From the NCBI GenBank assembly GCA_024036415.1, contig JAMWET010003539.1, positions 63,501 to 127,500 on the forward strand: a stretch of 64,000 nucleotides of DNA. Direction: 5' to 3'. The position numbers were made by a program, and so were the translations under genes. This stretch comes from Prochilodus magdalenae. Its lineage: Eukaryota > Chordata > Actinopteri > Characiformes > Prochilodontidae. The notes beneath the pieces are model-generated. The model saw only the letters and a program-made list of their open reading frames with translations, ran no database searches and had not been told where the DNA came from. Of the stretch, positions 50,054 through 59,916 are shown piece after piece (within the stretch, counting starts at the first letter, position 1; each line of letters begins with the position of its first letter).

Positions 50054-50515
50054 CAGCTCTGTAAATAAATAAGAGAACACTCCAGGTTCTCCACATGTAC
50101 AGCAGGTTCTCAGTGAGGAACCGAAGGTTGGGTTCTAGCTTCACTGGCAGATACAGTGAGTGTCTGGTTCATAAGAACAAGGTCCAGCAGCAAACACACA
50201 GGACAACATAGCTACAGACTGGCAGAGGGCCAAACTCACTCTCTACTGACCGTGATGAGCGCCACGTCATTCCAATGTCCCTTACCCGCCGTAAGATGAC
50301 CTCGAGTGACCTACAGAGAGACTGGCGAGCGGTGGCTGGGGTGAACCGCACAGCTAGCATGGCTCTAAAAACAGGCTTCTGGAGGTCATTAGTGACTTTC
50401 TAAATACACAGATCTAATACAATATCTGATCTGGAGTTCGGGAGACATGGTTCCAGTAGTGTAGAGAATCAAACAGAACCAACACAAACCCAGAACCTGG
50501 AGAACTAGAGAACCT
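50054..50515 (+). pseudogene. Tc1-derived element with N-terminal transposase part, copy B
   Basis: This copy is nearly identical to copy A (39639-40110). It follows TA at 50052-50053, begins cagctctgtaaataaataag, and carries the same transposase fragment and the same right part ending near cccagaacctgg. Sequence outside the element differs from that around copy A, so the two are separate insertions rather than a segmental duplication. Confidence 0.75.
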
Positions 50516-50569
50516 GATCACCAGATCTGGAATAATTTGTTTATTAAATGTTGTTTATAATTAAGATTT

Positions 50570-50832
50570 GAATCCCTTGTTGATCCCACAGTAGGGAAAT
50601 TTAGTCTCCGCATTTAACCCATCCGCGAAGTGAAACACCCACATACACACTCACTAGTGAACACACACACTAGGGGGCAGTGAGCACACTTACCCGGAGT
50701 GATGGGCAGCCCTATCCACGGTGCCCGGGGAGCAGTTGGGGGTTAGGTGCCTTGCTCAAGGGCACCTCAGTCATTACTGTCAGTTCAGGGAATCGAACCG
50801 TCAACCCTCCAGCCCACGACTGCCCCATTAAT
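50570..50832 (-). repeat. tRNA-derived SINE (gtagggaaattt family), minus strand
   Basis: On the minus strand it starts with ggggcagtcgtgggctggag (degenerate A box), has the B box GGTTCGATTCC at 50789-50799 (complement), continues with gaggtgcccttgagcaaggc, acctaacccccaactgctcc and ccgggcaccgtggatagggc, and ends in aaatttccctac. This is a well-known teleost SINE type. It looks nearly full length. Confidence 0.8.
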
Positions 50833-50847
50833 AGTTAATGGGGCAGT
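50819..50847. repeat. Perfect 13-bp inverted repeat with 3-bp loop
   Basis: The sequence actgccccattaa, tag, ttaatggggcagt forms a perfect hairpin exactly at the head of the minus-strand SINE. Confidence 0.9.
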
Positions 50848-52805
50848 TAATAGTTCACATTAATTAATTAATTAACCGAAATGTTTGCAATTTGTTTGTT
50901 GCTGTCAGGTTATTAATTACATAATGGTGATGGTGACGGCTGGAGGGGAATTTTTTAAGTTTGGCTTACAGACTACAGAATCGCCTTTGGTATTAGCTAT
51001 AGCAGTTCTATCCCAAACATGAACACCAAAGAGACATTCAGGCAACATATCGTTCACTGTAAAGTTGATCCTTAATTAATAATTCATAAATTAGATTGTG
51101 TGTGAAGGTTAGTGGGTTGACCTGTTAGCCTATTAGCAATTTGGCAGGGTACCTGTCAAACGGCTAGCATGTATTAGAAGGGCAGATGATCTAAGATGTC
51201 AAATAAACTTCATTATTACAGACTAGAATCCTTTATAATCTACATATTATAATATTCAGTAGATATTTTTATTTTTTTTAAGCTTGAATTGTTATACTAT
51301 ATATATGTATCCCAGCTATAATCATATTTGAGATTTCATGATGCACTGAATCAGCTCCTAAAGACTCACAATCACTTAGTCACAGATTTCCACCCCTGGG
51401 TGAGTTTATGTAGCAACTGTGCTCTCCGGTTTTAACACGGTTTAAACGGCATTTAAGCGCTTCGATTAAATAATTCCCCAGCCTGAAGCAGAAACGACTC
51501 CATCTGTAGTTTACGCAGTTACGAAGAGATGTTTGGACGTGTGCTTCTACATGCCGGTGAAGTGAGTCACTGGTGGAAGCACACGTATATAGTCCACCAC
51601 AGTAAAAAAGCTTCCTTCATATATTATTAAGCACAACAACCCATCATTTAGCCTAGCGGCGCTAGCTCGGAGTGGGATCAAAAGCAGCTATGTATGAAAA
51701 AGACACCGGAAAGGAAGCTATAGCACGCCGTGGGAACCCCTGCATAACCTCACATGGACCTCACATTGTCTGGCGCTAACATGACAATGCTAGTTTCCCT
51801 TCCACAGCAGCACTGCCACGAAAACCAAAGTAAATTAGAGCCGAATGTGAAAACAGAGTGCAAAAGTTATCTTGGGAGCTGCTAAATTTGAGCCACGCTG
51901 AACCCAGAAGGTTATGCTAGCTAAGCCTCTCTCATTAACCGTCAGCGGAACTCGAGCAGTAGGCGCAGTGGCTAATCTGGGGTCAGTGTGCCGAAGCTTT
52001 CAAGGTAACACCCATGAAAATGGCAGCCTAGCGGCATCAGATATGCCCGGGCGAAATGTGTCATTCAGCTACCACGCCGTCCCACATGAGAGAGGTGCTT
52101 CTGTGGGCTTTGGGCTATAAACGGAGCTTCCATCCCCGTGGGACGACCACAGTCTAAACAGGGCTAGCAGCTAGCGATAAAAATAGAGCCACAGCGGGCT
52201 ATTTGCAGAGGAGAAGGCTCAAAACGTTATGGGGTCAGGGCGAGATTTACAGACTTGTACATGTTCGCTACTGTTGGGTTTTATACCCGTTTAAACAGAC
52301 GGTGCAGGTCACTGTGGTGTTTAAGAGGAGAGCACTAGCCACTACTGTAGGCTACAGTGTGTGCAGGTCCATGTGTGCTCTGAGGACTCAGAGGCCGTAT
52401 AAAATCCTGTTTATGGGTAACCTAAATACTCCTGAGACTGCTTAAAGCTGAAGGGGTGAGAGCATACACGAGAGCACGAAGCATTAGCATTAGCATTTCG
52501 GTGCTAACAGACCCTACTACAAGTTTAAGCCAGTTTGCATTGCATTCTGTTGGTCTGGTGCTGGTTTAGTTGGTCATGCTTTCTAGCAGGGATATGGACA
52601 CATACGGTCAAAGGCTCATGTTCCTGTATTGCTAGTTGTCAACAGGAAGTGTGTCAGTGTGATGACACTGGTGATGACACTGTTTCTTCATTACACTGAT
52701 GACATCCGTCTCACGAGGGTCATCACTGCACCTAAATCCAGCTCATGAAGACATGGAGTGTGCTATTTATTACAGATACCAGTTAGCACTTGGCTAATGT
52801 GTAGT
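50848..52805. other. Intergenic, nothing recognised
   Basis: This is about 2 kb without a supported gene. The part at 51650-52150 is somewhat richer in CpG and has a 68-codon open frame at 51914-52120 with no recognisable domain. Confidence 0.5.

Positions 52806-52807
<2 letters not shown>

Positions 52808-52882
<75 letters not shown>
52808..52882. repeat. (GT)n microsatellite
   Basis: About 36 GT units. A complementary (CA)n run follows at 52920-52945, so the two could pair as a hairpin. Confidence 0.98.
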
Positions 52883-52888
<6 letters not shown>

Positions 52889-52919
52889 CCTTGTGTGGGG
52901 TTTTGGGGCAGAGGTCCTG

Positions 52920-52945
52920 TACACACACACACACACACACACACA
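52920..52945. repeat. (CA)n microsatellite
   Basis: About 13 CA units, in inverted orientation to the GT run 40 bp earlier. Confidence 0.97.
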
Positions 52946-53267
52946 AATATAAACTGAGTATCCTGCTACTGGCTCATGCGCCATGGACAGCTGGAGTGCT
53001 GTGGGACAGTTGGAGTGGCCGGTACAGACAGTCTACGGCTAAAGACCCAGCAGCAGTGGAGAACCCACAGAACACAAATGTCAACAGTGGAGAACCTGGC
53101 CCTAGAGCATGGCCAGGTCCACTGCACTAACACTGTACTAACACTGCCCAAAAACAACAATAACAACATACCATTTTCAATAGAAGACTCGGTTACTGCG
53201 ACTCCAGGGCTCCCATTAAGCCGAGTTTGGCTCTCCTTTCTGGCTCCATGTCCAGCCTGACTATATG

Positions 53268-53914
53268 GGCACGCTTCCTGTGACCCAACAGCCACGATTA
53301 CAGACATCCAGTGAGCAGTGGTGTCCTCCATGAGTCATCCTGTTAGTGCAGCACCATGGGCAGATGGCTGCACCACGCAGGACTACATGCACACAGACCG
53401 TTACCACGACTGTCCTTAACACCACGTCACCGTCACCAAAGACTGCAGTGGTGTCGTGCCAGACTGTCATGGAGTGACTCAGAATGGCAGCGGGTCATCT
53501 TCAGTGACGAGTCCCGCTTTAGTCTTGGTGGAGACGCCCAACGAGTCCGTGTGTGGAGGCACCGTGGTCAGCACCAAGATGAACGGTTTGTTGTCACACG
53601 TCCAGAAGGCCTGGTGTCCCTCCACCTCCACCCCTACCGCACCATCTGCAGGAACTGTGTGAGGATGTTCAAGTTGCATGGGATGGATTATCACAGGACT
53701 CCATTAGGAACCTCTACAGCTCCATACCGAGACGTCTGGTGTGTTGGGTTAGCAAACACGGCGACCAACGCCATACTGAGAGACAGACTTCTGTATGTGT
53801 AGCTCAATAAATATTGATCATATCAGTCTAAATTTATCATCAGTTATTGATCCTGGTCACCTTTATCTTCCTTTCCAACACCACCGCACTCCCACACCTC
53901 CTTCTGGGTGCAGC
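53268..53914 (+). pseudogene. Tc1-like deletion derivative, copy 2
   Basis: This is the second copy of the internally deleted Tc1-like element. It keeps LTPRHRHQRLQWCRARLSW and VIFSDESRFSLGGDAQRVRV with the first catalytic aspartate, then RFVVTRPEG. The frame then shifts into the C-terminal PHHLQELC-type segment through the shared deletion. The right terminal repeat ttctgggtgcagc is at 53902-53914 followed by TA. The left terminal repeat is missing. The 148-codon open frame at 53356-53802 crosses the deletion in a single frame and is not a native protein. Confidence 0.87.
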
Positions 53915-54769
53915 TATTTTTTTGATGATGTGTGCATGTATAGGGTTCTGCGTATATACGGCCAAAAGAAGGTTAGTGCCAGTATGAGTAATGCTAGCTG
54001 GAGCGGTGGGCTAATTACTAGACTTTTCCCAGACAGTCTTTATGTAATTATGTAATGCTTTTTGTGGGTATATGTATATATATACATTTACAGACTACTA
54101 ATTAGCTGAGAGGACGAAGGTTAGCCCATACTTCCATCCGAGACACATGAAGCACCTCAGCACGTTTCACGCTCTTGGAGAAAAAATGCTAAGCGCTGAT
54201 TCTCTTATGTAAGCCACGTTAGTCCATGTTAGCTAGCATCATGCCGTGGTGAAGGGTGCCAACCCAGTAATATAGAGGCTAGTTATGCTTTCCTGGACTC
54301 CTGTGGCATCGGCAGGGATCCATGTGGGGGTTAATGGTTAGACGGCTGCGCCATTCACCACTTAGCCAAGTGCTTTTTGTACGTAATGCTGTAATGTTAG
54401 CAACGTTAGCCGTTTTCACTGAGCTGCTTCTTTAAACAGCTACATTAAAGCTTTCCTGTGTGGTTAACCACACACTGCTCCACTGGGGGAGTCGCAGCTT
54501 AACACTATGAGCCAAAGATGGGATAGCTGCATGGGGTCTGGAGTGGGGCTGACCACAGGCATGACCAAAGACCTCACACATGCACACACACATACAGAAA
54601 GCTGGTGAGTTAGCCTTGGAGGACCTGAAAGCGGGACGTCCCGAAGCTAATATGACATTGTAGGTGCTGATGTCTGAGTTGTATTGATATCGGCATCGAT
54701 ATACAGATAGACGTCCAGATTTGACTGCCATTTGAAGCTGATATTTGATAATCTGATCCTTAAATCAGC
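53915..54769. other. Intergenic, nothing recognised
   Basis: Unique sequence without a supported gene or known repeat. Confidence 0.5.
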
Positions 54770-55340
54770 ATCTCCACATGTACAGCTGCCGTTCTGAAGA
54801 GAACTCCTTCACCCCCTGCCAAAAAAGCTTAATGAGAACAAGGACAACACAGCTACAGACTGGCAGAGGGCCAAACCCACTCCCTACTGACCGTGATGAG
54901 CGCCACCTCATTCCAATGCCCCTTACCCGTAAGATGACCTCGAGTGACCTACAGATAGAACGATGAGCGGCAGTCGGGGTGAAACGCCCAGCGAGGAAGG
55001 TTGGAAACCGGCTTCTTGGTTGGTGTAGCTCAGTGGATAACACCACTACCCACCAGGGAGCCACCACCATGTGTGGGAGACTGGGGTTCGAATACTGGTC
55101 TGGGTGACTGTGCTGTGCTACGCCAATAAGAGTCCATGGGCAAGACTCCTAACACTGCACTGGCCTAGCTGTAAGATGGCTAACCGGGTAAGTCGCTCTG
55201 GATACGAGTGTCAGCTAAATGACATAGATGTAAATGTGAATGCTTCCGGAGGCGTTTCTGTTATTTTGTCCGTAAGTCTAAAAGATCTATAATACAATAT
55301 CATATCTGGAGTCTCGTATTGCTTTACCCAGAGCTGTGCA
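54770..55340 (+). pseudogene. Tc1-derived element, copy C, split by a SINE
   Basis: The left part (54770-55016) carries the same N-terminal transposase fragment as copies A and B (RTTQLQTGRGPNPL, DERHLIPMPL, SSDLQIER). The right part (from about 55246) resumes with gatctataatacaatatcat and ctggagt and reaches ccagagctgtg (about 55330-55340), the complement of the left terminal repeat cagctctgg of copy A. A tRNA-derived SINE lies between. The left end of this copy is altered. Confidence 0.7.
55017..55246 (+). repeat. tRNA-derived SINE, nearly full length
   Basis: The head reads ttggtgtagctcagtggata (A-box region), the B box ggttcgaatac is at about 55085-55095, the body contains caataagagtccatgggcaa and gactcctaacactgcactgg, and the tail is aagtcgctctggatacgagt then gtcagctaaatg with a degenerate aaatgt end. 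It is the best copy of this family in the window and helps identify the copies at 33254, 37205 and 38722. Confidence 0.85.
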
Positions 55341-55399
55341 TCGCAGCATCCTGCCACTGGCCTGCATGACCGGGGATGTCCAAGGGCGCTTCCTAAACC

Positions 55400-55700
55400 A
55401 CTTAGGAAGGTTTAGTGGTCACTGTGATCTGGACTTGCGCGATAGATGACCTGCCTGCTAATTTGACTGTTCAGCTAACGCTGCTAACAGTTCTTCCTGC
55501 TGCCACGTTCCATAAAAGAGCTTTGGGCCTAAAGCACTATGTGTCCTGTGGTTTCTTCTTCCTGCCAGCCCTACATTTGGTGTCAGAGGTGGGGTTTATG
55601 GCACATGAGGAGCTAGCATGGACGAGCGCAGCAAGAGAGGAGCAGTGTGGTGAAGACGGGCAGCGTGGAGCTCATTAGCCGGGCTGTAGAGCAGTGAAAG
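55400..55700 (+). mobile_element. LTR-retrotransposon remnant (LTR end and primer-binding site)
   Basis: The sequence tggtgtcagaggtgggg (55578-55594) is close to the complement of the 3' end of tRNA-Leu, a usual primer-binding site of fish LTR retrotransposons. It comes three bases after an LTR-like end ...ccagccctaca. Upstream, ccataaaagagctttggg resembles a promoter/R region. Downstream (to about 56010) an open stretch could be a decayed gag leader, but no zinc knuckle, protease or reverse transcriptase was seen. The other LTR was not found. Confidence 0.5.
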
Positions 55701-56454
55701 AGGACTTGGTTGCTAAGGACTACTAGCACTTAGAGGACAACGAGATAATCCTGGGTATAGAGTAGTGGCATGTGGCAGAGAACAGGAACAGTGGACTACC
55801 CCTACTCCGGGGTGAGGGGCGTGCCGCAGCATCCCCCATGGACTCTCTCAGGCTTGGTGAAGTTCCCTAGATGGCTCATTCGAGGGGCAGAGCAGGATCC
55901 CACGATTGGCACGCAGGAACGTGGATGCACAGGGGCTCGTGTTAAGTGCTCACTGTGCTGGAGTTGTGTGGTCCGAGGTGACCTGCCAGTGTTAGTGCCA
56001 CTTGTTAACGGGCATTAGAGAAAGTGAGTTATAAGCCTACAGGGGGAAATTGCTTATGGGCCATGAGGGAATGCCTTTGCGCTAATGAGAGGGAATGGTA
56101 AGATGGAAAGAGTAGGTGGGGATGTACAGGTGTTGTGCTGAGTCAGTGCCGAGTGTTTCCCCAGGTACAGTGGAGTACAGGCGGCCTACACAACCACAAC
56201 CACATGCATACTGTATACAGAGACACAGACAGAGGCTCGCCCACATGTTTGCATTCCAGATCAGGTCATGCTGAATATCCACAATGGGAGCTGTTCACAG
56301 TCACCACAGTGTTCCCCACATCTCTCCAGCAGACACTTTCCATAGATGTGGTTTACGGGTTCTCTGTCTGGGTAGTGAATAAGGTTCCCAGTGCAGACGC
56401 AGGTGTGTTAAGAAGTTACAGCTCATATGGAACTGCTTCTGGATCTTCTTCAGC

Positions 56455-56690
56455 AGTCCGGTTCTGATCACTGAGCTGCTCTGGTCTGGATCATGTTGGG
56501 CTTCTGTCCGCTCTCAACATAGCAGCGACTCTGACGTGTGTAAAACTCATACCAGCTCCAAACACGCTACCACGACAGGATCACTGCGGAGGAGAGAATG
56601 GACCATCACCCGGACAATGTTGGAACAACAGTGGTCAGTAAACTACAGTCTGTAACTGCACAACTATACAAAGCATGTAAAGTGTTTCTA
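56455..56690 (+). repeat. Teleost dispersed repeat
   Basis: The stretch gatcactgagctgctctggt, caacatagcagcgactctga, accatcacccggacaatgtt, ggaacaacagtggtcagtaa, actacagtctgtaactgcac ends in tgtttctaataaagtggcca, an order I recognise from a fish dispersed repeat. Its last part is the unit of the array that follows. Confidence 0.65.
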
Positions 56691-57135
56691 ATAAAGTGGC
56701 CAGTAGTGGAAGCACAAGTTAGGTGTTTCTAATAAAGTGGCCAGTGAGTGGAAGCACAAGGTTGGTGTTTCTAATAAAGTGGCCAGTGAGTGGAAGCACA
56801 AGTTAGGTGTTTCTAATAAAGTGGCCAGTAGTGGAAGCACAAGGTGGGTGTTTCTAATAAAGTGGCCAGTTAGTGGAAGCACAAGGTAGGTGTTTCTAAT
56901 AAAGTGGCCAGTGAGTGGAAGCACAAGGTGGGTGTTTCTAATAAAGTGGCCAGTGAGTGGAAGCACAAGGTGGGTGTTTCTAATAAAGTGGCCAGGTGGG
57001 TGTTTCTAATAAAGCACAAGGTGGGTGTTTCTAATAAAGTGGCCAGTGAGTGGAAGCACAAGGTGGGTGTTTCTAATAAAGTGGCCAGTGAGTGGAAGCA
57101 CCAGGCAGGTGTTTCTAATAAAGTGGCCAGTGACA
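56675..57135. repeat. 42-bp minisatellite
   Basis: About ten or eleven copies are present of gtgtttctaataaagtggcc followed by agtgagtggaagcacaaggt and gg, with a few shortened copies near 56990-57030. The period is 42 bp, so open frames of 14-residue repeats appear on both strands without coding meaning. Confidence 0.95.
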
Positions 57136-57490
57136 GAACATTAGCCAGCTCATTAAGACAGCTAGCTAGCTAACTGACTAGCTTCCACTTTGCTGAGCCT
57201 GGAGCTTCGAGCTGCATCTCTCAGCCCTTCTGTCCTCCAGGGCAGCATTACGAACAGAGCAGAGACGGGTTTTCCACGTCATCTCATCATCAACACGTTT
57301 CTGTGTTAGCTGTGGTGGCTGTTGTTGGAGATGTGCAGCAGCTCAGGGGAGGAGGACGGACAGACAGGCCTTTGTTTTCCAGGGCGCTGGTGAGAAACTG
57401 AAGAGAAGGTGGAGGATTGTGAAGATAATTGACGTCAGCTGTCAGAAGGGCGAGGAGAGCGGAGGAAGACAGAGCTTATTGTGATGATGG
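57136..57490. other. Intergenic, nothing recognised
   Basis: Unique sequence between two arrays. No gene seen. Confidence 0.5.
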
Positions 57491-58290
57491 TGTGTCTGTG
57501 TGTGTCCGTGTGTGTGTGTATGTCCCTGTGTGTGTGTGTGTGTCTGAGAAATCTGAGAATGATTATTTTACATAATTGAAAGTCTCACCACTGTAGAGAG
57601 ATAATACTCCCATGTTTAAAATGCTTTACTGATTAAAGGAGCAATATGTGTGTGTATCTGTGTGTGCGTGTGACTTTGTGTATGTGTGTGTGTGTGTGTT
57701 TCTGTGTGTTTGTGTTGTGTGTCTTTGTGTGTGTGTGTATGTGTGTGTGTTGTGTGTGGCTGTGTGTGTGTGTCTGTGTGTATATGTGTGTGTGTGTGTG
57801 TATGTGTGTGTTGTGTGTGGCTGTGTGTGTGTGTCTGTGTGTATATGTGTGTGTGTGTGTTGTGTGTGGCTGTGTGTGTGTGTGTGTGTTGTGTCTGTAT
57901 GTGTGTGTGTGTTGTGTGTGGCTGTGTGTGTGTGTGTCTGTGTGTATATGTGTGTGTGTTGTGTGTGGCTGTGTGTGTGTGTGTGTGTGTGTATGTGTGT
58001 GTGTCTATGTGTGTGTGTGTGTTGTGTGTGGCTGTGTGTGTGTCTGTGTGTATATATGTGTGTGTGTGTGTGTATGTGTGTGGCTGTGTGTGTGTGTGTG
58101 TCTGTGTGTATATGTGTATATGTTTGTATGTGTGTGTGTTGTGTGTGTGTGTCTGTGTCTGTGTGTGTGAGTGTGTGTGTGTGTGTGTGTCTGTGTGTAT
58201 ATGTGTGTGTGTGTGTTGTTTGTGGCTGTGTGTGTGTGTGTGTGTGTGTGGTACAGAGCTGTGTGTGTGTGTGGTACAGAGCTGTGTGTG
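57490..58290. repeat. GT-rich compound satellite
   Basis: A short GT tract at 57490-57545 is followed by a block at about 57640-58290. That block repeats words such as ttgtgtgtggctgtgtgtgt and gtctgtgtgtatatgtgtgt at irregular intervals, so a (GT)n tract has evolved into a longer-period array. Open frames of more than 200 codons on both strands are pure repeat artefacts. Confidence 0.95.
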
Positions 58291-58559
58291 TCCAGTTAAA
58301 GAGCAGATATGAGACCTGCTTCCTCTTATCGGTATCAGGGGAGGTACTTCCTTCATGCACACTGTTATCCGCACTTTGGAAAGTCAGGGACCGGAGAGGG
58401 TTAAGTACAAGCTGTTCAGTGTCCCGGGATTTCTGGGATTAGGTTCAGGATGATTAGCTTGTATAAGGAAAGTCCAAACAGGAATTTCCATAAACGATGA
58501 AAAGCTACAGAGAAAATGAGGCTCCTAACAACCACCTGGAAGACCTAGTAGATCCATCA

Positions 58560-59200
58560 CACCCACACCCCCTCCTCCTTTGACTTGCCTCTCCTTCTCT
58601 AGCTCTCCTTCTTCTTGTCCTTTTCCTCTGATCCTCTTTTCATTCCATCCCCATCTTCTCCTCTTCTTCCAATCTGCCTATCCTGTTGTTTATCCTCTTG
58701 TTTTTGTGTTCTTCCTCTCATCCCCTTTCCATCCCAACTGCCTCTCCTCCTCTTCTTGTCTTCTTCATCTCTCCCCTTTCTCCCTCCTTCCCCTCTTCCC
58801 CCTCCTCCCCTGTTTTGATTTTCTTCCTCTTCCTGTGATCTCCATCGCCCCTTTTTCATGTCTCCATCCTCTCATTGCCTTTCCATCTCCCCTTACCTCC
58901 TTTTCTTCCTCTCCTCATGTCTTCTTCCTCTCACTCCCTCTCCTTCACTTCCTCTTACCCCTCCTTCTCTTCCTCCCCTTCTTCTTGTTGTCTTCTTGTC
59001 TCATGCCTCTGTCCTTTTTCTCTCTCTTTAATTCTCCATGTGCTGAGGTAGCTGAGAGAGTGAGAGAGACAGATAATGAGAGAGGGTGTGAGAGAGAGCA
59101 TGAAAGAGAGTGAGAGAGAAAGAGACAGAGAGTGAGAGAGAGTGTGAGAGAGAGAGTGAGAGAGAGAGGGGGAGAGAGAGTGTGAGAGAGGGAGAGGTGT
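58560..59200. repeat. Polypyrimidine block followed by polypurine block
   Basis: From 58560 to about 59035 the plus strand is almost entirely C and T with few purines. From about 59050 to 59200 it is almost entirely G and A, mostly gagagagt units. The two parts are roughly complementary in composition. No gene. Confidence 0.93.
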
Positions 59201-59249
59201 GTTAAACACACCGACTGCCCGGAAAAATACACTCCTCATCAGAACAACA

Positions 59250-59916
59250 GCTGCACCCAGAAGGAGGTGTGGGGTAACAGTGGTGTTGGGAAGGAGGATA
59301 AAGGTGACCAGGATCAATAACTGATGATAAGTTTAGACTGATATGATCAATATTTATTGAGCTACACATACAGAAGTCTGTCTCTCAGTATGGCGTCGGG
59401 CCGCTGTGTTTGCTAACCCAACACGCCAGACGTCTCGGTATGGAGCTGTAAAGGTTCCTAATGGTGTCCTGTGATAATCCATCCCATGCAGCTTGAACAT
59501 CCACACACAGCTCCTGCAGGTGGTGCGGTAGGGGTGGAGGTGGAGGGCCACCAGGTCTTCTGGACACGTGATAACGAACCGTCCATCTCGGTGCTGACCA
59601 CGGTGCCTCCACACACAGATTCGTTGGGCGTCTCCACCAAGACTAAAGCGGGACTCGTCACTGAAGATGACCCGCTGCCATTCTGAGTCACTCCATGACA
59701 GTCTGGTACGACACCACTGCAGTCTTTGGTGACGGTGACGTGGTGTTAAGGACAGTCGTGGTAACGGTCTGTGGTGCTGCACTAACAGGATGACTCATGG
59801 AGGACACCACTGCTCGCTGGATGTCTGTAATGGTGGCTGTTGGGTCAGTCAGTTAGTCTCACAATGTCAAACCCACCCACCATGTATCCTGTGGGTTGAT
59901 TCGTTCTGGGTGCAGC
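59250..59916 (-). pseudogene. Tc1-like deletion derivative, copy 3 (both terminal repeats)
   Basis: This is the most complete of the three copies. Terminal inverted repeats gctgcacccagaa (59250-59262) and ttctgggtgcagc (59904-59916) bound a 667-bp element, with TA after the right end and CA, probably a mutated TA, before the left. On the minus strand it carries LTPRHRHQRLQWCRTRLSW, VIFSDESRFSLGGD and the same junction into the C-terminal segment ending SIPRRLACWVSKHSGPTPY. It has its own deletion of about 40 bp near 59762, in the region before the first catalytic block. It lacks two of the three catalytic residues and cannot encode an active transposase. Confidence 0.9.

Noticed and set aside
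51914..52120. 68-codon frame in a CpG-richer stretch as a possible exon
   Set aside because: No domain, no clear splice sites and no link to another exon were found. It could be a conserved non-coding element, but that cannot be tested here.
53356..53802. 148-codon frame as a possible small transposase-like gene
   Set aside because: It runs through an internal deletion into the wrong frame, lacks two catalytic residues, and shares this junction with two other dead copies.
57616..58442. Open frames of 174-264 codons on both strands
   Set aside because: They are built wholly of Cys-Val or His-Thr repeats from a GT/CA-rich satellite and occur in several frames at once.
58580..59317. Ser/Leu/Pro-rich frames of up to 177 codons
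   Set aside because: They are low-complexity translations of the polypyrimidine and GA-rich blocks.
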